Shown: positions 17,835 through 26,958 of the stretch, piece by piece | How the letters are laid out: each line of letters begins with the position of its first letter | How positions within the stretch are numbered: the first letter of the stretch is position 1 | DNA from: Helicobacter aurati | Lineage (GTDB): Bacteria > Campylobacterota > Campylobacteria > Campylobacterales > Helicobacteraceae | Assembly: GCF_003364265.1 (NCBI RefSeq) | Contig: NZ_NXLW01000005.1 | Coordinates: 1-64,000, forward strand | DNA: 64,000 nucleotides | Direction of reading: 5' to 3' | Made by a program: the position numbers and the translations under genes | Notes under the pieces: model-generated | Databases searched by the model: none | Told to the model about the DNA's origin: nothing | What the model saw: the letters and a program-made list of their open reading frames with translations, nothing else

Positions 17835-20800
17835 TTAAACAACAATGTCTTTAGGGGGCTTTAATGCAAAAACTAAAAGCGATGGAATCACAAAAACGCT
17901 AATAATAGTAGAGACTAAAATGCCCCCTCCAATTACAGCTCCCAATCCGCGATAAATTTCACTTCCAGCACCGCTCGAGAATACTAACGGAGACAAGGCT
18001 AACAGACTCGTAAGCATGCTCATATAAATTGGTCGGATACGTGAAATGGTTGCTTCGTACACACTATCATACACACACATTGCATATTTGCGTAGATTAA
18101 TAAGGCTTTGATAAACAATCAAAATCGCGTTATTAACAACTGAACCCACAAGAATAATAAAGCCAAGCATTGTAAGTACATCAAGATTATGACTTGCAAT
18201 ATAGACATCTACAAACTTTAACCCAATAAATCCTCCAGCTAAAGCAAAAGGAACAGTGCAAATAATGATAATAGGATAAAGAAAATTACTATACAGGGCT
18301 ACAAGTAGCAAATAAGTAATGATTAAGGCAAGAATAAAACCGCCACTCAAATGTTTTGCAAGCTTATGCAGCTTATTGGCGTTGCCGCTAAGAAGAATCT
18401 TATTATCTCCTAAAACGTCTTGTGATTGCATTTGTGGCTTGATTACATTTTCAATCACATGAATAACATCTTGCAATGGCATAGAAGATTGAGGATTAAT
18501 ATAAAAAAGAATATTTCTGTTTTGCTCAAAATGTCGAATTTGAGAGAATCCCCTGTCTTGACGAATATCAGCAAGACTACTAAGAGGTATGATTCGCCCT
18601 GAAGGTGCATAAATTTGTGAATATAAAATGTCTTCAGGACTTTGTGTCATATTATCAGATTGCAATATTAAATCTATAATGCGACCTTCTGTGTTACGAA
18701 AATCGCCTACTTTCTTACCGCCTACTACCACATCAACAATATTGCCAAAACTTTTTACATTAAGACCATTAACAGCCAAAGAACGCATATCGGGATATAA
18801 ATTAATTTCTCTATTGCCTAAATCAAGAGAGGGAAAAACACGAATCCTTGCTCCAGGAAGGTATTGCTTGGCTAATTCCATAAACACGTTTGCGCTCTTC
18901 ACCATAGAATCCATATCAAATCCGACAATATTTACCTCAACATTTTCGGAGATTCCACTACTACTAAAGATTCCTTGCTCCACTACAGTGCCGCTGATAT
19001 TAGGGAGAGAATCTATACTTTCACGCATAAGCGGAATGAGTTCTTTGACACGTTGTGGTTCGTTAGAAATTGCATAAAAATAGATACTTGTTGTCCCAGC
19101 CGAAATATAAAAGTCCTTGATAGCCGGATACTTAGAATTTCCTACAAAACCATTAGCGAGCATATACGGAGCATGATACGTATAGATACCTTGCAATATG
19201 TCCAATCTCTCTTGATAACTCAAACCATTTGGTGCTTGCACATAAGCGATAAGGAAATTTTGGCTACCTTTTGGTAGATAATCTAATTTTGGGAAAAAAG
19301 CAACGCTAATGCTCACACTAAAGATAATAAAAAAAACAACACAAGCAATACGTGTCCATACATTCTCCAAACAAAATCTCACAAGATTAGCAATAATGCG
19401 AAAAATAAATTGTCCCATCATGAGTAAGAACAAATCAAAAGTATGTTTTGGTTGTATTATTCTAATAATAATTCGTGAAGAGAATATTCTTCTTGGGAAT
19501 ATTACAGCAAGAGAATCTCTTATCAATCGTGTTAATTTACTATGATTCTTGGAATCTATATTACATGTATTGGATTTATAGGTAGTATGCACGAACTTTG
19601 CAAGACTATAATATAAACTAGGAATAACTATCATACAAATAAAAAACGAGAGAATAAGCGCGCTACTCGATGCCAAAGCAATATCAGAAAAAAGTTGTCC
19701 GACATCATCTTTTAACCCAATAATAGGAATAAAGATTGCCACCGTAGTAATCGTGCTTGCAAAGAGTGCCCCTAAAACTTCCTTAGTACCGTCTATACAA
19801 GATTCAAACATACGTTTGCCCATACTATAATGTCTGTAAATATTCTCTACGACTACAATGCTAGAATCTATAATCATGCTTATAGCAAAACTCACTCCAG
19901 CAAGTAAAATCACATTAAGACTTCTGTCCATAAGATTCAACAAAATAAATGAGCTTAGAATAGAAATAGGGATAATGGCACTAACAACAAAAACGCTCGA
20001 AAAACTACGTAAAAACGCATAAAGCACTAAAGCAGCAAGGATAATACCCAAAAGAATATCGTGTTTTACAAGCGCAATAGCATCTTGGATAAATCCAGCA
20101 CTATCCCTTCCCCAATCAATATGAAGATGATTCTCTTTCATTTGAGTGTTATTAAGCGTATTTGTTAATTCTTTGACACGCTCTATAAGCTCTAATACAT
20201 TGGCAGTTGGAGTCGGGCGCACTTGCAGCGAAATGGTTTCATTGTTATTGTGTATATTTGGGACAGTAGATAATTCATAGGAATCAATCACAGAAGCAAT
20301 ATCACGTAAATAAACAACTTGTGTATCGCTCGTTTTAACCACTGTGTTATAAACATCTTGAGTAGTTTGGTATAAGCCGATTGTACGAACACGATAAGCC
20401 CTTTGCCCGTAATCAAGACTACCAGCTGAAACATCAATATTCTGATTCTGCAAAGCAGTAATGACATCCTCTATCGTAATATTATAGAAAGCAAGTTGTT
20501 TCGTGTTAAGTATCACTTGCACTTGTTTAGCCACTCCACCAACAATATCCACAGAGCCTACACCCTCTAATCTCTCATAAAGTTTGACTATATCTTCGTT
20601 GATATAGGTATAAAACTGCTTTACAGATTGCTGCGTATCGGACTTTACGAATAAATACACAACAGGGGCAATATTTTCACCCGTTGCTTTTACTACTGGA
20701 TTATCAATGCCAGAAGGATACCCGCGAACTTCAGAGAGCTTGGAATTAATATCAAGCAGAGCCTTTTTCATATCAGTATCAATTTCAAATTCAAGACTCA

Positions 20801-21071
20801 CTACTGCAACACCTTCGCGGCTTGTAGAAGTCATAGTAAGAAGATTGGGAAGATTCTTAAGGAATTTTTCTTGTCTTTGTACAATTTCTTTTTCTATTTC
20901 ATAGGGTGTTGCCCCACTCCAAGTTGTTATGATACTCACAGTAGGTCTACTAATATTAGGAGTAAGAGAGTAAGGCATTTGTTTAATGGCTAAGTAACCA
21001 AAGAGTAGAAGAAAAATCACCCCCACACAAACAACGACTGGATTCTTAACGCTGTATGCAACAACTTTCAT
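17835..21071 (-). CDS. RND family efflux pump inner-membrane transporter
   Basis: This 1078-residue protein is an AcrB/MexF/HefC-type proton-driven pump. It shows the N-terminal NPVVVCVG helix 1, a large periplasmic loop containing GVAVVSLEFEIDTDMKKAL, a helix 2-6 block near 335-490 with SFAISMIIDSSIVVVENIYRH (the family's charged TM4 residues), a second periplasmic half and a C-terminal helix block. AcrB itself is about 1050 residues. No membrane-fusion protein or outer-membrane channel is adjacent; instead the gene follows a small protein by five bases and then dapB. Substrates cannot be told. Confidence 0.9.
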   Translation of the reverse strand: MKVVAYSVKNPVVVCVGVIFLLLFGYLAIKQMPYSLTPNISRPTVSIITTWSGATPYEIEKEIVQRQEKFLKNLPNLLTMTSTSREGVAVVSLEFEIDTDMKKALLDINSKLSEVRGYPSGIDNPVVKATGENIAPVVYLFVKSDTQQSVKQFYTYINEDIVKLYERLEGVGSVDIVGGVAKQVQVILNTKQLAFYNITIEDVITALQNQNIDVSAGSLDYGQRAYRVRTIGLYQTTQDVYNTVVKTSDTQVVYLRDIASVIDSYELSTVPNIHNNNETISLQVRPTPTANVLELIERVKELTNTLNNTQMKENHLHIDWGRDSAGFIQDAIALVKHDILLGIILAALVLYAFLRSFSSVFVVSAIIPISILSSFILLNLMDRSLNVILLAGVSFAISMIIDSSIVVVENIYRHYSMGKRMFESCIDGTKEVLGALFASTITTVAIFIPIIGLKDDVGQLFSDIALASSSALILSFFICMIVIPSLYYSLAKFVHTTYKSNTCNIDSKNHSKLTRLIRDSLAVIFPRRIFSSRIIIRIIQPKHTFDLFLLMMGQFIFRIIANLVRFCLENVWTRIACVVFFIIFSVSISVAFFPKLDYLPKGSQNFLIAYVQAPNGLSYQERLDILQGIYTYHAPYMLANGFVGNSKYPAIKDFYISAGTTSIYFYAISNEPQRVKELIPLMRESIDSLPNISGTVVEQGIFSSSGISENVEVNIVGFDMDSMVKSANVFMELAKQYLPGARIRVFPSLDLGNREINLYPDMRSLAVNGLNVKSFGNIVDVVVGGKKVGDFRNTEGRIIDLILQSDNMTQSPEDILYSQIYAPSGRIIPLSSLADIRQDRGFSQIRHFEQNRNILFYINPQSSMPLQDVIHVIENVIKPQMQSQDVLGDNKILLSGNANKLHKLAKHLSGGFILALIITYLLLVALYSNFLYPIIIICTVPFALAGGFIGLKFVDVYIASHNLDVLTMLGFIILVGSVVNNAILIVYQSLINLRKYAMCVYDSVYEATISRIRPIYMSMLTSLLALSPLVFSSGAGSEIYRGLGAVIGGGILVSTIISVFVIPSLLVFALKPPKDIVV

Positions 21072-21076
21072 AGCAA

Positions 21077-21550
21077 TTAATGCTTTAAAAATTGGTTATC
21101 GGGATTAGAAAGTATCGCATTCTTAGAGCTCGCTAACAATTCCTCTTCCTTTTCTTGTGTTTGTTCTTTATTTGGCGATTCAAGGTCCAATAAACTAATC
21201 GTATTAACAAACAAGCATAAATCACGAACAATACGATCTTGTGTTGGAACAATAATTTGTACGATAACAGAAAAAGGCACGGTTATAATACTCGCAAAAT
21301 TCTCCTTACCAAAACCAGCTTCAAAAGAAATCTCATTTTCCCAAAGCTCAATGCTCTCAAACGTGTAGCCTGCAAGGACAAAATCAATTAAGGGTTGGAA
21401 AGTCGCAGTAATATCTGCGGGTAATATAGGATCAAAATGCACCTTTTCTACACAGCATTGCAAGTAAAAATGTATTTTATAATGTAATAAATGTTGTATG
21501 ATTTCCTTAGCATGCTGTACTAAAATTTCTTCAAAGTACTCTTTATACAT
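21077..21550 (-). CDS. conserved-looking protein of unknown function (157 aa)
   Basis: I do not recognise this protein. It is soluble, 157 residues, starts MYKEYFEEILVQHAKEI and ends with a Glu-rich segment (about 128-137). It has no signal peptide. A GAGGAG ribosome site supports the start, and tight spacing to the RND gene (5 bases) and to dapB (38 bases) suggests one transcript. Cys32 and Cys33 are its only cysteines. Confidence 0.75.
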   Translation of the reverse strand: MYKEYFEEILVQHAKEIIQHLLHYKIHFYLQCCVEKVHFDPILPADITATFQPLIDFVLAGYTFESIELWENEISFEAGFGKENFASIITVPFSVIVQIIVPTQDRIVRDLCLFVNTISLLDLESPNKEQTQEKEEELLASSKNAILSNPDNQFLKH

Positions 21551-21588
21551 TTTTTCTCCTCATATTTCAAAAATCTTAGAATCCTTGA

Positions 21589-22368
21589 TTACACTTCAAA
21601 CATATCGCTCATGCTGTATAAACCATTGGATTGGTTAATCACCCAAAATGCAGCATTAAGTGCGCCTTTAGCAAAAGTTACTCTTGAAGTAGCCGTATGA
21701 GTAAGCTCTAAATATTCTCCATCGCCATAAAAACCAACCGTATGCTTGCCAACAACATCTCCTGCACGCACGCTCAATACACCAATCTCATCTTTCTCTC
21801 TAAGCGCAAATCCTTGTCTGCCAAATTTCAAATGTTGTTCATTTAAATTACGTGCTTGAAGAACGTTTTTTGCAAGAGATAATGCAGTGCCAGACGGAGC
21901 GTCCCTTTTGTACTTATGATGCGATTCTGTAATTTCTATTTCAGAATCCCGCCATTCACGACTTAATAATGCAACTATCTTCTCTAAAACCGCAATACCA
22001 AAACTCATATTGCTTGCATAAAGAACGCGCGCAATAGAGCTCGTCCTATCTAACAACTCTTGCTGCATGTTATTTAATCCTGTTGTGCCAATAACTAGAG
22101 CTGGAATATCTTTAGAATCTAAATTTGATTGAAGAATAGATTCTAAAAGCAATTGTGTAGCTTCTGGACTCGAAAAATCAATAATCACTTGATTGGCTGC
22201 AATAAAAGCAAACATATCATTTGTTACAAGTGTTTTCGAAGGAATATTGTATTGCAATTCATTGCGCACATAAACGCTTGATAATTGACATTTTTTTTCC
22301 GAAAGAATCTCATTAATTAAAAGTTTTCCTACTCGACCCGTTGCCCCAAAGATTCCTATTTGTAGCAT
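21589..22368 (-). CDS. dapB: 4-hydroxy-tetrahydrodipicolinate reductase
   Basis: DapB reduces 4-hydroxy-tetrahydrodipicolinate with NAD(P)H on the path to meso-diaminopimelate and lysine. The 259-residue product has the dinucleotide-binding FGATGRVG (7-14), the GTTGL segment near 99, and the catalytic ESHHKYKRDAPSGTA near 145-159. The length is typical. A strong AAGGAGG lies just upstream of the ATG. It leads a probable operon with the 157-residue protein and the RND pump. Confidence 0.96.
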   Translation of the reverse strand: MLQIGIFGATGRVGKLLINEILSEKKCQLSSVYVRNELQYNIPSKTLVTNDMFAFIAANQVIIDFSSPEATQLLLESILQSNLDSKDIPALVIGTTGLNNMQQELLDRTSSIARVLYASNMSFGIAVLEKIVALLSREWRDSEIEITESHHKYKRDAPSGTALSLAKNVLQARNLNEQHLKFGRQGFALREKDEIGVLSVRAGDVVGKHTVGFYGDGEYLELTHTATSRVTFAKGALNAAFWVINQSNGLYSMSDMFEV

Positions 22369-22477
22369 TTCAACCTCCTTGAATCTCTGTATGATTTACA
22401 AAAATTATATATATTGTAACACAAAACTTACCATAGAAATCACATGCAAAATTCCATTTGAATCACTAAGAATAAGT

Positions 22478-22483
22478 TATAAT
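22478..22483 (+). promoter_or_regulatory. -10 box upstream of the first glycosyltransferase
   Basis: TATAAT lies 22 bases before the ATG of the glycosyltransferase gene and is followed by TTAAGGA as ribosome site. No clear -35. The prediction rests on the box and its position. Confidence 0.45.
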
Positions 22484-22505
22484 TTTCATTTTATTAAGGA
22501 ATTTT

Positions 22506-23528
22506 ATGCAGCAACCTTTAGCACCTATTGTATTGTTTACCTACAATCGAATCTGGCATACACAGCAAACACTCCAAGCTTTAGCAAACAATCCATTTAG
22601 CCTGCAAAGCAAACTCATTATCTATGCAGATGCGCCAAAAAGGGAGGCAAGCAGTACGGCGATAGAGCAAGTTGCTGCAGTCAGAAATTATCTTCAAACT
22701 TTCTGTGAACAAAACAAAATATTACGTCGTTTTCAGGAAATTGAAATTATCGAAAGGGAACATAACTTTGGTTTAGCAGATTCTATTATCGATGGCGTAA
22801 GCACTACGATGCAAAAATACGGCAAGGCTATCATTTTGGAAGATGATATAGTCGTTAGTCCTATTTTTTTACAATACATGAATGAAGCACTCAATTTTTA
22901 CGAAAATAATAATCGTGTTTGGAGCATTAGTGCATGGAGTGCACCTATACAAACAGATGGATTAGAATCCTGCTATTTTTTTAGAATCCCACATTGTTGG
23001 GGCTGGGCTAGCTGGGCAAATCGATGGCAATATTATAAACGTGATGTTGATTGGGCATTGCAAAATTTCACGCAAGAGGACATACGTTATATCAATTTGG
23101 ATGATTATAGTAAGGGCTATTGGGAACAACTTCTACTCAATAAAAGCGGCAAAATAAAAACTTGGGCAATTTTCAACTATCTTATCGCCTATAAACATAA
23201 AGCTCTAACCTTGCTACCCTCGCATTCACTAATCAGACAAATAGGCTTTGATGGAAGCGGCACTCACTGCGGTGGAGACGATAATATATGCAATCCACAA
23301 GAAGTGTGCGTAACACTTCCTCTTACCTATCCGCAACAAGTTTGCGAATCCAAACTAGCACTCACTAGGATTCAACAATTTGAACTTGAAAGAAGGAAAA
23401 AGACATTTTCCAAAAGAATCACTAAATTACAAAGAACATTGCGAAATAGCGTACAAAAGAGATTCGCGGCATTGACTACTACGGGGGGGGGGGGGCAACC
23501 TCAATCACAACGAAAACCAATAGCCTAA
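22506..23528 (+). CDS. GT-A fold glycosyltransferase with 3' poly-G tract
   Basis: The 340-residue product begins APIVLFTYNR, then has a donor-site LEDDIVV (a DxD-like EDD near residue 116) and the segment HCWGWASWANRWQYY near 163. These features are shared with its downstream neighbour and belong to the nucleotide-diphospho-sugar transferases often labelled HlpA-like. It probably builds lipopolysaccharide or another surface glycan; donor and acceptor are unknown. A 13-G run starts within codon 326, so only the tail varies: 12, 13 or 14 Gs give about 338, 340 or 382 residues. In the 14-G frame the stop overlaps the next ATG. Confidence 0.85.
   Translation: MQQPLAPIVLFTYNRIWHTQQTLQALANNPFSLQSKLIIYADAPKREASSTAIEQVAAVRNYLQTFCEQNKILRRFQEIEIIEREHNFGLADSIIDGVSTTMQKYGKAIILEDDIVVSPIFLQYMNEALNFYENNNRVWSISAWSAPIQTDGLESCYFFRIPHCWGWASWANRWQYYKRDVDWALQNFTQEDIRYINLDDYSKGYWEQLLLNKSGKIKTWAIFNYLIAYKHKALTLLPSHSLIRQIGFDGSGTHCGGDDNICNPQEVCVTLPLTYPQQVCESKLALTRIQQFELERRKKTFSKRITKLQRTLRNSVQKRFAALTTTGGGGQPQSQRKPIA
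23483..23495 (+). repeat. G13 homopolymer tract (slippage site)
   Basis: Thirteen consecutive Gs inside the 3' end of the glycosyltransferase gene, in a genome that is otherwise AT-rich. Tracts of this length slip during replication in Helicobacter and Campylobacter and switch surface-glycan genes. The three length classes change the C-terminus and the distance to the next start codon. Confidence 0.95.
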
Positions 23529-23649
23529 ATTGCCACACATCTTATTCTATTTATTTCTTCTCCACTTATAAATTCTTTCAAACAACCAGAATCCACTTTA
23601 TTCACAACAATGTAGTTTATTCTTCTCACAAAAATTCAAAGGAAGTTGC

Positions 23650-24627
23650 ATGAAAGCTGCTTCCCAAACATTCTATCAATGTAAATCACCCGTGCTTTTT
23701 CTTACCTTTAATCGACTCGATACAGTAGAGCAAACATTGCCGCAGATTCTTCAGGCAAAACCACCTAAAATCTACCTTGCAAGCGACGGTGCTAGAGAGA
23801 ATAAAAAAGATTCTCAAGGCAAATTAGAGAGTGAAAAAGTTGCAAAGATTCGCAAGTATATGTTGGATACAATCAATCAACAATGTGAAATCAAAACTCG
23901 CTTTTTAGATTCTAACCTTGGATGTAAAATGGGCGTTAGTTCAGCCATATCGTGGTTTTTTAGTCAAGAAGAACAAGGGATTATCTTAGAGGATGACTGC
24001 CTGCCTAGTTTAAGTTTCTTTAGATTCTGCGATGAATTGCTGGAATATTATAAGGAAACTGAACAAATCTTTCTAATATCTGGTTGGAGTGGATTGGACT
24101 TACTGCCGCGTCTAAAACAGTATATGCAAGTAGATTATTTTTTCTCAAAATATGCGCATATTTGGGGCTGGGCTAGCTGGGCAAATCGATGGACAAAATA
24201 CGAAAGAGAGATTGAAGACTTTGAGACGCATTTTGCAAAAATGTCTTTTTGTAATCACCGTGAAAAAAGATATTGGCATAAGATTTTCCTGTCCTACATT
24301 GCAGGCGAAATTGACACTTGGGATTACCCATTAACGTATAGCATGTGGAAGCATCAGGCAATAAGCATACAACCCAAACATGCTTTTATTAAAAATATTG
24401 GTTTTAATCGCGAAGATGCTACACATACCACATCTACATCACCAATTCAAGCATTAAAAAATTATGATATTGATTTCCCATTGCAAACGCCTAAAACTAT
24501 GCAACCAACCCCCAAACTCGAACAAGCAATATTCGAAGGAGTCTTTGGAGGCAAACAGCAATATATGCTACGTTTAATCAACAAAGTCTCTCAAAAACTC
24601 TTAGGCAAAAAACTTTTTTGGCACTAA
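23650..24627 (+). CDS. GT-A fold glycosyltransferase, paralogue of the preceding gene
   Basis: The 325-residue product has SPVLFLTFNR at its N-terminus, PPKIYLASDGARENK near 38, the donor-site ILEDDCLPS near 115, the WGWASWANRW segment near 174, and DTWDYPLTYSMW near 219. It shares the overall plan and the WASWANRW motif with the gene before it, so the pair looks like an old tandem duplication. It likely acts on the same surface glycan. The ATG has AAAGGAAG upstream and overlaps the stop used when the neighbour's G tract has 14 (or 11) Gs, which could couple their translation. Confidence 0.86.
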   Translation: MKAASQTFYQCKSPVLFLTFNRLDTVEQTLPQILQAKPPKIYLASDGARENKKDSQGKLESEKVAKIRKYMLDTINQQCEIKTRFLDSNLGCKMGVSSAISWFFSQEEQGIILEDDCLPSLSFFRFCDELLEYYKETEQIFLISGWSGLDLLPRLKQYMQVDYFFSKYAHIWGWASWANRWTKYEREIEDFETHFAKMSFCNHREKRYWHKIFLSYIAGEIDTWDYPLTYSMWKHQAISIQPKHAFIKNIGFNREDATHTTSTSPIQALKNYDIDFPLQTPKTMQPTPKLEQAIFEGVFGGKQQYMLRLINKVSQKLLGKKLFWH

Positions 24628-24682
24628 TTTTCTTAAAATGATATACAATTACAGCCGACAAAATAAGTTAGAATGAGCTATC

Positions 24683-25339
24683 ATGGAATCCGCATCATCT
24701 CCTGCATATAATTTATCATTTTCAATAAAACTTTTACATTACACGCCTTTAAACGTGTGTGTAGGTGGAGTTAGGACATGTTGGGATAGTTTCGATAAAG
24801 CTTCAAATAAGGCTGATTTAGAGTTAATCGATAGAGTTGGGAATAAGTTTAAGCATAAATCGGTTTTAGAGCATTTAAGCTATTCATTTGAGATTAAAGG
24901 CATAAGTAGAGCGTGTTTGATTGAATTAACACGGCATAGAATGGCAAGTTATTCTGTTAAGAGCACAAGATACACACTGAAAGAGTTAAGACAACAAGAT
25001 AGCTTTTTACCGATTGATAGCGTTAATTTTGAGAGAGCTAGTAAGTGGGTAGTTTTTACACAAGACAACGAAACAAATAATGCAATTATTCATTCATTGG
25101 AGAAATTAAGGGAATTGCTAGTGAATGGTAAGGCTAACGATGTGGCTAAATATGCTTTACCTGAGGCTTATCGAACCAATCTTTATTTCACTATTAACGC
25201 ACGTTCATTACAAAACTTTTTTGAATTACGCACCGATAAGAGAGCATTATTTGAGATTAGGAAGTTGGCATTAGCTATTTATTCCAATCTACCACATAGT
25301 CATAAGTATTTGTTTAAAGGTAGTGTGAAGTTTGATTAG
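24683..25339 (+). CDS. thyX: flavin-dependent thymidylate synthase
   Basis: ThyX makes dTMP from dUMP using FAD, NADPH and methylene-tetrahydrofolate. The 218-residue product carries the ThyX signature R84-H-R-x7-S94, plus VLEHLSYSFEIKGISRA near 61 and the C-terminal NARSLQNFFELRTDKRA near 171. The gene's coding strand is visibly richer in G than in C, unlike its neighbours. Its stop overlaps the next gene's TTG start by eight bases. Confidence 0.96.
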   Translation: MESASSPAYNLSFSIKLLHYTPLNVCVGGVRTCWDSFDKASNKADLELIDRVGNKFKHKSVLEHLSYSFEIKGISRACLIELTRHRMASYSVKSTRYTLKELRQQDSFLPIDSVNFERASKWVVFTQDNETNNAIIHSLEKLRELLVNGKANDVAKYALPEAYRTNLYFTINARSLQNFFELRTDKRALFEIRKLALAIYSNLPHSHKYLFKGSVKFD

Positions 25340-26942
25340 TTTAGATTCTTTGCGAGCACAGGTTGAGCACAACCCTTATACACCAACACAAGAAAGCTTT
25401 CATGCTTTGAATCATCAACATCAAGAAGCGTTTAGAGACTTTCTTTGTGAGATGCTGCAAAAAAAGACTCTGATTTTTAGTAAATTTATCGACGCACATC
25501 CATACGTTGAAGAACACTTTTTGTCATGCTATCTCGTTTATTATCAACTCACCGTATTGCAAAACAATAGAGGACATATTTTTTCTATCATGCAAACCGA
25601 GCAGATTATATTGCCGCATATTATCTTTCCTTGTGCAGATTCTCAAAATTTATGTGTTATTCTTCAAGAACCTCTTGATGCACAGCATCAAAACCAACTT
25701 CGGGAAGAGCTACGTAAATATTATTCAGAGGCTCATGTTGTATTCTACCTCTGTAAGCAAAAGTTTTTACACCAAATTAATTTTTGCCTTACTATCAAGC
25801 ATTATTTAGAGGAAAAAGAGCTACATGAAAATCTCATTATAAGTTTGATTTCATTAGCTGTACTCTATAACGTAAGCGATATTCATATCACCCTGCAAGA
25901 AAAGGTAGGTAAAATTGCCTTACGTATAGAGGGAAATTTACTACATTTTATGGATTTCAATGAACTGCTTTTCTATAAAATCGCACAAAAAATCAAATTA
26001 CTTTGTCATCTTGATATTACAGAGAAAAGGTTACCGCAAGATGGGCATTTTAGTATTGATGGGCTTTTTGATACCCATTCCTTTAAAACTCTGTATCAAT
26101 GTGTAAAAGATGATTTTGCAATTTCACTCTCGCAACAACATTGCGATATTCGTATTTCATGCTTTCCCGCGCTAGAAAATGAAAGCATTGTACTTAGAAT
26201 CCCTCATTATTCTCAAAAGTTCCTTAGTTTAGATTCTCTGAATTTACAACCGCATATTAGAGAATCTCTCAAAAAACATTTACTTGCAAAAAGCGGGTTA
26301 ATTCTAGTAAGTGGTCCGACAGGTAGCGGAAAAAGCACGCTTCTCTATAATTGTCTACGTTTTTTAAACGATAGCACAAAAAAAATCATCACAATAGAAG
26401 ACCCTATTGAACAAAATATCGCGGGCATTACACAATGCCAAGTCAATGAAGAATTGAATTTTTCCTTAGCCCTTAAGCATATCCTACGACAAGATCCAGA
26501 TATTATCATGATAGGCGAAATACGTGATAGTGCTACTATGGAAAGTGCCTTGCGAGCTACACTTACCGGGCACTTGGTGCTTGCAAGCATTCATTCCCAT
26601 GATTGTCAATCAAGCATTGCGAGATTAAAAGACTTAGGCGCGAAACAATATTTATTAGAATCCACTCTAAGCTGCATTATTTCACAAAGGTTACTTAAGA
26701 CATTTTGTCCGCAATGTAAAATACAGGATAAAGCCATAGCACTCGGATGTCCACATTGCTATTATCAAGGATTTGGCAAGAGGATTCTTATCCAAGAGAT
26801 TCTCGACTCGAAAATGATACAGGATTTCCTACGATTAGAATCTCTTTCGCAAGAATCCCTTTCAAAGTTTCTTAGCCTAAAGCAACAAGCCAACAATCTC
26901 TTTGAACAAGGTATAATCCCTTATGAAGAAAGTCTTTTGTAG
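25332..26942 (+). CDS. GspE/PilB-type secretion or DNA-uptake ATPase
   Basis: This 536-residue protein belongs to the type II secretion/type IV pilus ATPase family. It has a divergent N-terminal half, Walker A GPTGSGKST near 328, the Asp box DPIEQNIAGITQCQVN near 355, Walker B region DPDIIMIGEIRD near 390 and His box LTGHLVLASIHSHD near 411. A Zn-type tetracysteine (FCPQC near 457 and GCPHC near 474) is typical of GspE and CtsE. The start is TTG, overlapping thyX. No other secretion genes adjoin it; a pseudopilin gene lies 5 kb downstream. A role in DNA uptake, as for Campylobacter CtsE, is inference. Confidence 0.85.
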   Translation: MISLDSLRAQVEHNPYTPTQESFHALNHQHQEAFRDFLCEMLQKKTLIFSKFIDAHPYVEEHFLSCYLVYYQLTVLQNNRGHIFSIMQTEQIILPHIIFPCADSQNLCVILQEPLDAQHQNQLREELRKYYSEAHVVFYLCKQKFLHQINFCLTIKHYLEEKELHENLIISLISLAVLYNVSDIHITLQEKVGKIALRIEGNLLHFMDFNELLFYKIAQKIKLLCHLDITEKRLPQDGHFSIDGLFDTHSFKTLYQCVKDDFAISLSQQHCDIRISCFPALENESIVLRIPHYSQKFLSLDSLNLQPHIRESLKKHLLAKSGLILVSGPTGSGKSTLLYNCLRFLNDSTKKIITIEDPIEQNIAGITQCQVNEELNFSLALKHILRQDPDIIMIGEIRDSATMESALRATLTGHLVLASIHSHDCQSSIARLKDLGAKQYLLESTLSCIISQRLLKTFCPQCKIQDKAIALGCPHCYYQGFGKRILIQEILDSKMIQDFLRLESLSQESLSKFLSLKQQANNLFEQGIIPYEESLL

Positions 26943-26958
26943 AAAGAATCCATAAATT

